Source: Caulobacteraceae bacterium (lineage in GTDB: Bacteria; Pseudomonadota; Alphaproteobacteria; Caulobacterales; Caulobacteraceae). Taken from it: a stretch of DNA of 64,000 nt. Both the position numbers and the translations under genes were made by a program. The notes under the pieces are model-generated. The model was not told where the DNA came from, ran no database searches, and saw nothing but the letters and a program-made list of their open reading frames with translations. The stretch spans positions 62,001 through 126,000 of the forward strand of contig CANJME010000005.1 of NCBI GenBank assembly GCA_947475875.1. The letters are read 5' to 3'. Positions within the stretch are counted from its first letter, which is position 1. Each line of letters begins with the position of its first letter. This document shows positions 20,573-28,257 of the stretch, in pieces.

Positions 20573-21157
20573 ATGACGTTCTATCCTACCGACAAGATCG
20601 CGTTGTTTATCGACGGCGCCAACTTCTTCTCCGCCGGCCGCGCGCTCAATACCGACATCGACTACAAAAAGCTGCTCGAGGAGTTCAGGAAACGCGGCAT
20701 CCTGATCCGGGCCTACTACTATACGGCCATCGCCGAGGATGACGACTATTCGCCGATTCGTCCGCTGATCGACTGGCTCGACTACAACGGCTTTACCATG
20801 GTGACCAAGACGGCGCGTTCCTACACCGATGCGCAGGGGCGCAAGCGCTGGCGCGGCGACATGAAGATCGAGATGGCCGTCGACATGCTGGGCATGGCCG
20901 ATCACGCCGACCACATCGTGCTCTTCTCGGGCGACGGCGACTTCTGCCGCCTGGTCGAGGCCGTGCAGGCCAGGGGCGCACGGGTAACAGTAGTCTCGAC
21001 GGTGAAGACCCAGCCGCCGCAAGCCTCGGACGACCTGCGCCGCCAGTGCGACGATTTCGTCGATCTGGCGGACCTGCTGACCATCATCGGCCGCCCGCGC
21101 CGCGATACAGCCGGGGCCCTGCCCCGCTTCATCCAGGGCGACGAGGATGACGAATGA
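20573..21157 (+). CDS. NYN domain protein (LabA/DUF88 type)
   Basis: 194 residues. The NYN/PIN-like fold shows its spaced acidic residues in ALFIDGANFF, KKLLEEFRKRG, DIKIEMAVDM-like MKIEMAVDMLGMA and VLFSGDGDFCRLVEAV. Such proteins are predicted or proven metal-dependent ribonucleases. The C-terminus is short and acidic. Its stop overlaps the start of the uracil-DNA glycosylase gene (ATGA), indicating a two-gene operon. It is divergent from folK, whose start region approaches within about 46 bp. Confidence 0.88.
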   Translation: MTFYPTDKIALFIDGANFFSAGRALNTDIDYKKLLEEFRKRGILIRAYYYTAIAEDDDYSPIRPLIDWLDYNGFTMVTKTARSYTDAQGRKRWRGDMKIEMAVDMLGMADHADHIVLFSGDGDFCRLVEAVQARGARVTVVSTVKTQPPQASDDLRRQCDDFVDLADLLTIIGRPRRDTAGALPRFIQGDEDDE

Positions 21158-21804
21158 TCCCTCCTCCATCCGCTCATCCCGAACCGGGCCGCGACTGCCC
21201 GCTCTGCCCGAGGCTCGTCGCCTACCGTCAGGAGAATCGCAGCGCTCATCCGGACTGGTTCAACGGCCCGGCCCCTTCGTTCGGCGATCCCAAGGCGCGC
21301 CTGCTGGTCGTAGGCCTTGCGCCCGGCCGCACGGGCGCGAACCGGACGGGACGGCCCTTCACCGGCGATTTCGCCGGCAAGCTACTCTACGGGACGCTGC
21401 TCAAATTCGGCTTTGCGCGCGGGCAATACCTGGAGCGGCCCGACGACGGGCTGGAGCTGGTCGACTGCATGATCACCAACGCCGTGCGCTGCGCCCCACC
21501 AGGTAACAAGCCCGAGACATCTGAGGAAAACACCTGCCGGCAGTTCCTGACCGCGCGCCTGAATGACCTCCCCAGGCTGCAGGTAATCGTCACCTTGGGC
21601 GATGTCTCGCGTCGCAATGTGCTGAAAGCGGTTGGGATCAAGGCCTCGGCCGGAATCCCCGGCCACGCCAGCGAATTCGACGCAGGACCCTACCGGCTGA
21701 TCAACAGCTATCACTGCTCGCGGCTCAACACGAACACCGGCCGACTGACAACGCCGATGTTCGAGGACATTTTCGCCCGGGCGCGAACAATCATTGGCGG
21801 CTGA
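21154..21804 (+). CDS. Uracil-DNA glycosylase, family 5 (UDGb)-like, Fe-S type
   Basis: 216 residues. N-terminal CPLC and later Cys residues (VRCAPP, NTCRQF) form the usual 4Fe-4S ligand set. Motif 1 is GLAPGRTGANRTGRPFTGD, which has the Ala in place of the catalytic polar residue seen in family 4, as in UDGb enzymes; motif 2 resembles NSYHCSR near the C-terminus. It excises uracil or other deaminated bases in base-excision repair. It is translationally coupled to the NYN protein. Confidence 0.87.
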   Translation: MIPPPSAHPEPGRDCPLCPRLVAYRQENRSAHPDWFNGPAPSFGDPKARLLVVGLAPGRTGANRTGRPFTGDFAGKLLYGTLLKFGFARGQYLERPDDGLELVDCMITNAVRCAPPGNKPETSEENTCRQFLTARLNDLPRLQVIVTLGDVSRRNVLKAVGIKASAGIPGHASEFDAGPYRLINSYHCSRLNTNTGRLTTPMFEDIFARARTIIGG

Positions 21805-21822
21805 AATTTCACACGGTCACGA

Positions 21823-21850
21823 TTGACAGGCCAGGCCCACACGGCATTAG
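21823..21850 (+). promoter_or_regulatory. Weak promoter candidate for the DUF1508 gene
   Basis: A perfect TTGACA at 21823-21828 lies 16 bases before CATTAG at 21845-21850, about 40 bases before the start codon of the 58-residue gene. The -35 is strong and the -10 poor, so this is only a candidate. Confidence 0.35.
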
Positions 21851-21887
21851 GTGAACGCAGTTCATACTCAAGCTCAGGAGCACTCCC

Positions 21888-22064
21888 ATGGCCCACAAGT
21901 TCGAAATCTACAAAGACAAGGCTGGCGAGTTCCGCGTCCGCTTCAAATACAACAGCGAGACCATGGTCTCCTCGGAAGGCTATTCCTCCAAGGCGTCCGC
22001 CCAGGCTTGCATCGACTCGATCAAGAAGAACGCCCCCGGCGCCGAGACCGACGACAACAGCTAA
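21888..22064 (+). CDS. DUF1508 (YegP-like) small protein
   Basis: 58 residues, from ATG 21888 to TAA 22062-22064. The sequence has a single DUF1508 motif: FEIYKDKAGEFRVRFKYNS, then SSEGYSSKASAQACIDSIKKN. The family folds into a small antiparallel sheet plus helix and is found as one or two repeats; its function is unknown. A Shine-Dalgarno sequence, CTCAGGAG, lies seven bases upstream. It is followed at once by the first copy of a composite palindromic repeat. Confidence 0.88.
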   Translation: MAHKFEIYKDKAGEFRVRFKYNSETMVSSEGYSSKASAQACIDSIKKNAPGAETDDNS

Positions 22065-22070
22065 TCACCC

Positions 22071-22190
22071 CTTCCCTCCCGCTTGTCGGGAGGGACAGGT
22101 CGCGCAGCGACCAGGGTGGGCGAGTCGATCTGAATAGGCCCACCCGACTCGCCTGCGGCGAGCCCCCCTCCCGACAAGCGGGAAGGAAAA
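22071..22190. repeat. Composite palindromic intergenic repeat, copy A
   Basis: About 120 bp between the DUF1508 gene and smpB. The outer arms CCCTCCCGCTTGTCGGGAGGG and CCTCCCGACAAGCGGGAAGG are mutually complementary and each also folds on itself. Inside lie the hairpin GGTCGCGCAGCGACC, the complementary pair GGGTGGGC/GCCCACCC, and GACTCGCCTGCGGCGAGCC. The same modules in the same order, inverted, occur at 37781 and 45507. Confidence 0.9.
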
Positions 22191-22193
22191 TGG

Positions 22194-22655
22194 TCACCCT
22201 TTCTCCCGCATTAGCCTGGCTTTATCCCGCTGCCAGTCTCGCGCGGCTGTCGCTTCGCGCTTGTCGTGAGCCTTCTTGCCAGTCGCTACCGCGATCTCGA
22301 GCTTGGCGATGCCCTTGTCGTTCCAGTAGAGGCGCGTCGGGATCAGGGTGCGGCCTTCGCGCTGCACGGCGGCGGTCAGTTTGCCAATCTGTTTTTGATG
22401 CAGCAGCAGTTTCCTTGGCCGCCTGGGCTCGTGGTTAAAGCGGTTGCCGCCGGCGTAGGGCGGGATGTCGGCGTTGATCAGCATGATGCCACCGCCTTCG
22501 ACCGCGGCGTAGGACTCCGCGATGTTGGCCTTGCCCATGCGCAACGACTTCACCTCGGTGCCGGTCAAGACCAGCCCGCACTCAATGGTGTCTTCCAGAA
22601 AATAGTCGAAGCGTGCGCGCCGGTTCTCGGCGATCAGGCTGCCTTTTGCGGACAT
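22194..22655 (-). CDS. smpB: SsrA (tmRNA)-binding protein
   Basis: 153 residues with a complete SmpB beta-barrel: [44 protein letters not shown] and LTLIP-like [14 protein letters not shown], ending in the basic tail that enters the ribosome decoding centre. It partners tmRNA in rescue of stalled ribosomes. Its ATG overlaps the dapA stop by one base (TGATG), the same smpB-after-dapA order seen in many alphaproteobacteria. No tmRNA gene is in the window. Confidence 0.97.
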   Translation of the reverse strand: MSAKGSLIAENRRARFDYFLEDTIECGLVLTGTEVKSLRMGKANIAESYAAVEGGGIMLINADIPPYAGGNRFNHEPRRPRKLLLHQKQIGKLTAAVQREGRTLIPTRLYWNDKGIAKLEIAVATGKKAHDKREATAARDWQRDKARLMREKG

Positions 22656-23539
22656 CAGCTCACGCCGGCTTCCGTCATGGCGGCGAGGATGGCGGGCTTT
22701 ACCGCGTCATTGCACGGCGCGATCGGCAGGCGCGCTTCTTCGCGGCACAGGCCCAGTTGCCCAAGCGCAAACTTGGTCGGCGCGGGCGAAGCATCGAGGA
22801 ACAGCGCCTCGTTCAGCCGGTGCAGGCGGTCCTGCCAGTAGAGGGCGGTCTTCCAGTCACCGGCCATGCAGGCGTCATAGAACTTGGCGACCGCTTCCGG
22901 CGCGACATTGGCGGCGACCGTAATGCAGCCGTGGCCGCCATGGGCCATGTAGCCCAGCGCTGACACATCGTCGCCCGAGAGCAGGATCCAGTCCTTGCCG
23001 CACTCCAGCCGCTGGCCGGCGATGCGGCCCATGTTGGCGGTGGCGTCCTTGATGCCGACGATATTCGGCAGCTTGGCCAGCCGCGCGAGGGTGGCGTTGC
23101 TGATATCGACGCTGGTGCGGCCTGGCACATTGTAGACAAACACCGGCAGCTGCACGGCGGCATTGATCGCTTCGTAATGGCGATAGAGGCCTTCCTGGCT
23201 GGGGCGATTGTAATAGGGCGTCACCACCAGAGCCGCGTCCGCGCCCACGGTCTTGGCGTGGCGGACCAGCTCTATTGCCTCGGCTGTGGAGTTCGAGCCC
23301 GCGCCCGCCACCACCCGGATGCGCCCGGCGCAGGTTTTGACGCACAGCTCGACCACCCGGCGGTGTTCATCGTGGCTGAGCGTCGCGCTCTCGCCGGTGG
23401 TGCCGACCGGCACGACGCCGTGAATGCCGGCCGTGATCTGGCGCTCGACGAGGGCAATAAACGCCTCTTCGTCAACCTCGCCGTCCCGGAACGGCGTGAC
23501 CAGCGCGGTGATCGCGCCCCGAATCGAAGGTTGTGACAT
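22655..23539 (-). CDS. dapA: 4-hydroxy-tetrahydrodipicolinate synthase
   Basis: 294 residues from the ATG at 23539 ([17 protein letters not shown]). The family features are [16 protein letters not shown], the catalytic Tyr in [12 protein letters not shown] and the Schiff-base Lys in [12 protein letters not shown]. It condenses pyruvate with aspartate semialdehyde in lysine and diaminopimelate synthesis. An in-frame ATG three codons upstream is possible. It is translationally coupled to smpB and divergent from the lytic transglycosylase gene. Confidence 0.96.
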   Translation of the reverse strand: MSQPSIRGAITALVTPFRDGEVDEEAFIALVERQITAGIHGVVPVGTTGESATLSHDEHRRVVELCVKTCAGRIRVVAGAGSNSTAEAIELVRHAKTVGADAALVVTPYYNRPSQEGLYRHYEAINAAVQLPVFVYNVPGRTSVDISNATLARLAKLPNIVGIKDATANMGRIAGQRLECGKDWILLSGDDVSALGYMAHGGHGCITVAANVAPEAVAKFYDACMAGDWKTALYWQDRLHRLNEALFLDASPAPTKFALGQLGLCREEARLPIAPCNDAVKPAILAAMTEAGVS

Positions 23540-23663
23540 GATAAGCAAGAAGCCGTGATCAGCGCCGCCCCGGTGTTGCGGCCATTAGGTTGAAGCGGAC
23601 AATATGGCGGCGGATAGGTCCACTGCAACGCCTTTGCGTCGCAAGGGCCCAGGGAATGGAGTC

Positions 23664-25727
23664 GTGAGCCGCTTGCCACTGGTCCGGAATGCTCTCTTGG
23701 CGGTCGGTCTGGCGATCCTTGCTGGCCCGATAGCCGGCGCCCAGCAGGCCGATCCGATCGGGAACCTGTTACGCCGTGTGACCACACCCCAGACCGGCGA
23801 ACGCCCGAATCTTTCGGTGACCGAAACGACCGCCCTGCGCTCGGCGCTGGCCGCCGCGCGGGCGGGCGACATGGCGCGCTTCCAGGTAGCCTCCCCCCAG
23901 ATCGACGATGTGGACGCGCGAAGGCTGGCCACCTGGGCGATGATTGACGCTCATGGCGAGGCGATGAGCTTTTTTGAGGTCGATCAGGCCCGGCGTGATC
24001 TCGCGGGCTGGCCACGAGGGGCCCGGCGACAGGTGCTGGCCGAGGAAAAGCTCGTCGCTTCGGGGCTTGAGCCCCAGGCCGTGGTCGATTGGTTCGGCGC
24101 CGACAAGCCCCAGACCGGCGAAGGGGCTCTGGCCCTGGCCACGGCCCTTATGACGCTCGGCCGCAACGGCGAGGCCCAGGCCTTCGCTCGCGAAGCCTGG
24201 CGCACCAAGGTCTTCGAGGCTGATACTCAAACCGAATTTCTGAACCGCCTTGGCGGCGCGCTTTCCTCCGACGACCATGTGCAGCGCGCCGACATGCTGC
24301 TCTATGGCGCCCAGGGGCCTGCGGCGCGCGCGCTTCTGCCTCTGTTGCCGCCCGACCAGCGGGCGCTCGCCGAAGCGCGCATCGCCCTTCGCACCGGCGC
24401 CCGCAACGCCCAGGACCTGGTGAACCGCGTGCCTGCGAGCCTGGCCAGCAGCGGCGGGCTGGTTTTCGAAAAGGCGTATCGCGCCACCCGCTCGGACCAG
24501 GACGCGGTCGCCCTGCGACTGGCCGGCGATCTGCCGTCCGCCCCCGGTTTCGATGACGGCGACCAGAGGCTCTATAGCGAGCGGCGCAACATCTTCGTCA
24601 GCGCCCTTCAGGCCCAGGATTATGACGCCGCCTACAAGGCCATGAACAATGCAGGCTTTGCCAGCGGCGTGCGCCGGGCTGAGTCGGAATTCTTCGCCGG
24701 CTGGGTGGCCCTGACCAAGCTGCACCGGCCCGCCGAGGCCCTTCGCCACTTCCAGAGCCTCAAGCTCGCCGGCGCGACGCCGCTGACGCAAGGCCGCGCG
24801 CTCTACTGGATGGGCCGGGCCGCCGAAGAGTCAGGCGATCAAAACGCCGCGCTCAGCTATTACCGCGAGGGCTCGCAATATATCGGCGCCTTCTATGGCC
24901 AGCTGGCCGCTGAGAAGGCGGGGATCACCACTCTCACCCTGCCGCCCGAACCCCAGCCCACCGAGGCCGACCGCGCCCGCTTTGAATCCCGGTCGACCGT
25001 CCGCGCCGCGCACATCCTGGTCGACATCGGCGAGACAGACCTCTTCAAGGTGTTCATCGGCGTCATTGACGATAATCTGCCGACGCCCGAGGAATACGCG
25101 CTTCTGATGGATATGACCCGCGATGCGGGCGAGCCCTTCCTGGCCATGATGGCCGGCCGGGCGGCCGCCGGGCGCGGCTTCCTGTTGCCCGAACGAATGT
25201 ACCCCCTGCGCACCGTTCCCGATGTGCCGAACGCGCCTGATGCGGCCTTCGTCATGGCCATCACCCGCCAGGAAAGCAGCTTCGATCCCAAGATTCGCTC
25301 GTCCGCCGATGCGCGGGGCATGATGATGCTTCTGCCGTCCACCGCCCGTATCGTGGCCCGCCAGCTGGGCGTGCCCTACAGCGCCCCTCAGCTCTATGAC
25401 GAAGACTACAACATGAAGCTCGGCACCTTTCACCTGGGCCAGCTGATGGGCCAGCAGTCGGGCTCGTTCCTGCTGACGGCCGTGGGTTACAACGCCGGGC
25501 CCGCGCGCCCGGCCCAGTGGACGGCCTACTGCGGCGACCCCAGAGCCACGGTGAATGATCCCCTGGATTTTATTGAGTGCGTGCCCTTCACCGAAACCCG
25601 CGACTACATGATGCGCGTGATGGAAAACGTGCAGATCTACCGGGCCCGGTTGAACGGCGGATCATCGGTGGTGGCGCCGATGGCAGACCTGAAGCGGGGC
25701 GGTTACGGCAGCGTCGCGACGAACTAG
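23664..25727 (+). CDS. slt: Soluble lytic murein transglycosylase
   Basis: 687 residues from a GTG at 23664 preceded by AGGGAATGGAG; this yields a signal peptide (LLAVGLAILAGPIAGA). A long helical superhelix follows, then a C-terminal SLT domain with catalytic Glu in ITRQESSFDP, a GMMMLLPSTA segment in place of the usual GLMQ, and VGYNAGPARP. It cleaves peptidoglycan with 1,6-anhydro product formation in the periplasm. An earlier ATG at 23604 would bury the signal peptide. Its stop overlaps that of the convergent TetR gene within CTAG. Confidence 0.93.
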   Translation: MSRLPLVRNALLAVGLAILAGPIAGAQQADPIGNLLRRVTTPQTGERPNLSVTETTALRSALAAARAGDMARFQVASPQIDDVDARRLATWAMIDAHGEAMSFFEVDQARRDLAGWPRGARRQVLAEEKLVASGLEPQAVVDWFGADKPQTGEGALALATALMTLGRNGEAQAFAREAWRTKVFEADTQTEFLNRLGGALSSDDHVQRADMLLYGAQGPAARALLPLLPPDQRALAEARIALRTGARNAQDLVNRVPASLASSGGLVFEKAYRATRSDQDAVALRLAGDLPSAPGFDDGDQRLYSERRNIFVSALQAQDYDAAYKAMNNAGFASGVRRAESEFFAGWVALTKLHRPAEALRHFQSLKLAGATPLTQGRALYWMGRAAEESGDQNAALSYYREGSQYIGAFYGQLAAEKAGITTLTLPPEPQPTEADRARFESRSTVRAAHILVDIGETDLFKVFIGVIDDNLPTPEEYALLMDMTRDAGEPFLAMMAGRAAAGRGFLLPERMYPLRTVPDVPNAPDAAFVMAITRQESSFDPKIRSSADARGMMMLLPSTARIVARQLGVPYSAPQLYDEDYNMKLGTFHLGQLMGQQSGSFLLTAVGYNAGPARPAQWTAYCGDPRATVNDPLDFIECVPFTETRDYMMRVMENVQIYRARLNGGSSVVAPMADLKRGGYGSVATN

Positions 25728-26371
25728 GTCGCGGCGGGCGACTCCAGTATCAGTCCGTCCACTAGCCCGTCGACCATCAGGACGATCAGTTCATCCACCT
25801 CAACCCAGCCGAAGGTGGGCATGTTGATCAGATAGGTGACCAGGCCGTTACAGCCGGCCCACAGGGTCTGGGCGACGCCGTGCACCGAGCCTTTTGGAAG
25901 ACGGCCGGCTTTGGACATTTTGCCTACCAGGCTGGGCAGGATGTCGTAGTAAAGATGCGCCTTCTCCCGGGTGATGCCACGATCCTTGGCGATGTCGCGG
26001 GCGCCTTCGGTGAAGACGAGGTGGTAGGCGGTCTTGTTCTTCAGCCCGAAGCGGATGTGGGCGGAAAGCACGGCCTTGATCTTGTCACGCGGATCGCCCT
26101 GCGCATCGACGATCGTGGTCGCGCCCGCCAGCATACGATCGAGGGCCCCCGCTCCCAGCTCCATCAGCATGGAATGCTTGTCGGCAAAGTGCATGTAGAG
26201 GGCGGTGGGCGAGACCCCCACTTCCTCGGCGATGCGGCGGACCGTTGAGCCCGCATAGCCGTGGGTCACGAACACCCGCTCGGCCGCGGCCAGGATCTCC
26301 GCGCGACGCTCGAAGCCGAACCCCCGCGCCTTGCGGGTGGGAACAGCGCTGTTATCTGGCGTGTCTGTCAC
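25724..26371 (-). CDS. TetR/AcrR family transcriptional regulator
   Basis: 215 residues. The N-terminal helix-turn-helix is seen in RAEILAAAERVFVTHGYAG and VRRIAEEVGVSPTALYMHFADKHSML, and the C-terminal half is a helical ligand domain of the WHG-type (FVDGLV/WAGCNGLV). The ligand is unknown. A small palindrome 12 bp upstream of its start is a candidate autoregulatory site. It is convergent with slt and divergent from a methyltransferase gene. Confidence 0.9.
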   Translation of the reverse strand: MTDTPDNSAVPTRKARGFGFERRAEILAAAERVFVTHGYAGSTVRRIAEEVGVSPTALYMHFADKHSMLMELGAGALDRMLAGATTIVDAQGDPRDKIKAVLSAHIRFGLKNKTAYHLVFTEGARDIAKDRGITREKAHLYYDILPSLVGKMSKAGRLPKGSVHGVAQTLWAGCNGLVTYLINMPTFGWVEVDELIVLMVDGLVDGLILESPAAT

Positions 26372-26382
26372 TTGGTAAGCCC

Positions 26383-26395
26383 ACTCATTTTGAGT
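26383..26395. promoter_or_regulatory. Inverted repeat ACTCA-TTT-TGAGT, candidate TetR operator
   Basis: A perfect 5-bp inverted repeat with 3-bp spacer lies in the gap between the TetR gene (start 26371) and the divergent methyltransferase gene (start 26488). Its position next to a TetR gene suggests a self-regulation site, though the arms are short for this family. Confidence 0.35.
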
Positions 26396-26487
26396 ATATG
26401 AACGTGATTTTTTGAAGCGGGCAAGCGCGAGTCACCCATTTCGGTCAGCAGTAGACGAAGGGTCGCGGGTAAGTCTATCGAACGGTC

Positions 26488-27387
26488 ATGATCCGGCCCT
26501 TAATCGCCGCCGAACCCATAGTGTCCCGCACCGGGGGCTGGGCAGACTATGCCCTGCTGGATTCTGGCGGCGGGCGGAAACTTGAACGCTACGGCCGTCT
26601 GCGGGTCGTGCGGCCTGAGCCGCAATGCCTCTGGACTCCGCGTCGGCCGGCAGAGGCCTGGGACGACGCCGACGCGGTGTTCGATCCGGCCGGCGGCGAG
26701 GAAGATTCCGGCCGCTGGCGGTTTGCGCGCGAGACGCCCGAGAGCTTTCCGCTGGCCTGGGGCGAGGTGGAGTTCTACGGCCGCTTCACGCCCTTCCGGC
26801 ACCTGGCCTTCTTTCCCGAGCAGGGTTCGAACTGGACGTGGCTGAGGGAGCGCATTTCCGGTTCAGGAAAGCCGCTCAAGATATTGAACCTTTTTGGTTA
26901 TACCGGTGTAGCAAGTCTCGTCTGCGCCAATGCTGGCGCCGACGTGACCCACCTGGACGCCTCGAAGAAGGCCGTCGGTTTCGCCCGCGAGAACGCCGCG
27001 CTTTCGGGCCTCCAGGACGCGCCCATCCGCTGGATCTGTGACGATGCCCGCAAGTTCTCGGCGCGTGAGGTCCGCCGGGGCAATCTCTACGACGGCATCA
27101 TCCTCGATCCGCCCAAATACGGTCGCGGCCCGGAAGGCGAGGTGTGGAAACTCTATGATGACCTGCCCGGCCTGATGGCCGATTGCGCCAAGCTGCTGGC
27201 GCCCAACGCCTCGTTCCTGCTGCTCAACGCCTACGCCGAGCGGATTTCGGGCCTGGCCCTCGCCAGCCTGACCGCCGAGGCGCTGGCCGGGCGCACCGGC
27301 GCCGTCGACTGGGGCGAACTCGCCCTCATGGAAGAAAGCGGCGAGCGGGGCGTGGGCCTCTCCTTCTTCGCCCGGTGGACCCCATGA
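26488..27387 (+). CDS. Class I SAM-dependent methyltransferase (RlmI-like, COG1092)
   Basis: 299 residues. The SAM-binding motif I is NLFGYTGVASLVCANAGADV, followed by the acidic HLDASKKAVGFAREN loop and the DPPKYGRG motif IV, as in RlmI/RlmK-type 23S rRNA cytosine methyltransferases. The N-terminal PUA domain of RlmI is absent or highly divergent, so the RNA target is unsure. It overlaps the next RNA methyltransferase gene by four bases (ATGA), supporting a joint role in RNA modification. Confidence 0.85.
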   Translation: MIRPLIAAEPIVSRTGGWADYALLDSGGGRKLERYGRLRVVRPEPQCLWTPRRPAEAWDDADAVFDPAGGEEDSGRWRFARETPESFPLAWGEVEFYGRFTPFRHLAFFPEQGSNWTWLRERISGSGKPLKILNLFGYTGVASLVCANAGADVTHLDASKKAVGFARENAALSGLQDAPIRWICDDARKFSAREVRRGNLYDGIILDPPKYGRGPEGEVWKLYDDLPGLMADCAKLLAPNASFLLLNAYAERISGLALASLTAEALAGRTGAVDWGELALMEESGERGVGLSFFARWTP

Positions 27388-28169
27388 GCCGGGAAATCAC
27401 CTCGCTCGCCAACCCGCAGGTCAAGGCGGTGCGCGCCCTGCACATGGGCAAGGAGCGCCGGGAGACCGGCCTCTTCCTCGCCGAAGGCCTTAAGATCGTC
27501 ACCGAGGCGGTCGAGCTGAGCCGGCCACCGAAAACCCTGCTCTACGTCCCCGAGACCCCGATCCATCCGCTGCTCGACCGCGCCATCGAGGCGACAATGG
27601 CGGCCGGCGGCGAGGTGCTGGAAGTCACCCCCGCCATCCTTGGCAAAATCGCCCGACGGGACAATCCGCAAGCAGTGCTGGGGGTGTTCGAACAGGGGCT
27701 GACACCCCTCGCCGCCCTTGATCCCACCTCGGCCAAAGTCTGGGTCGGCCTCGAAAAGGTGCGCGATCCGGGCAATCTGGGGACCATCATCCGCACCGCC
27801 GACGCGGCCGGCTGCGGCGGGGTGATCCTGATCGGCGAGTGCTGCGATCCCTGGTCCGTGGAATGCGTGCGCGCCACCATGGGGTCAATCTTCGCCGTTC
27901 CGATCGTCCGGGCCAGGGAAGCCGAGTTCCTGGCGTGGCGAGAGTCATGGCCTGGTTCCGTGGTTGGAACCCTGCTGACAGCGACCACTGACTACCGCGC
28001 GGCCCACTACGCTACCCCAACCCTCATCCTCATGGGCAACGAACAGCAGGGCCTCACCCCGGAAATGGCCGCCGCCTGCGACATCGCCGTCAAGATCCCC
28101 ATGCGCGGCCGGGCCGACAGCCTGAACCTGGCCGTCGCGACGGGTGTGATGATCTACGCGGTCAGCTAA
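27384..28169 (+). CDS. TrmH-family (SpoU) RNA 2'-O-methyltransferase
   Basis: 261 residues from ATG 27384. An N-terminal substrate-binding domain (ITSLANPQVKAVRAL, FLAEGLKIV) precedes the SPOUT knot with its three motifs: NLGTIIRTADAAGC, LILMGNEQQGLTPE and IPMRGRADSLNLAVATGVMIY. It methylates a ribose in rRNA or tRNA; the residue is not known. The start is set by overlap with the upstream methyltransferase stop. Confidence 0.93.
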   Translation: MSREITSLANPQVKAVRALHMGKERRETGLFLAEGLKIVTEAVELSRPPKTLLYVPETPIHPLLDRAIEATMAAGGEVLEVTPAILGKIARRDNPQAVLGVFEQGLTPLAALDPTSAKVWVGLEKVRDPGNLGTIIRTADAAGCGGVILIGECCDPWSVECVRATMGSIFAVPIVRAREAEFLAWRESWPGSVVGTLLTATTDYRAAHYATPTLILMGNEQQGLTPEMAAACDIAVKIPMRGRADSLNLAVATGVMIYAVS

Positions 28170-28257
28170 GCGGCCCCTTTACAGACAGGGCCTTGAGGCC
28201 GAAAAGAAGCCCCTAGCGTCGGCAGGGACCGGCGAAGGTTTGGGAGGACGACCCGTT

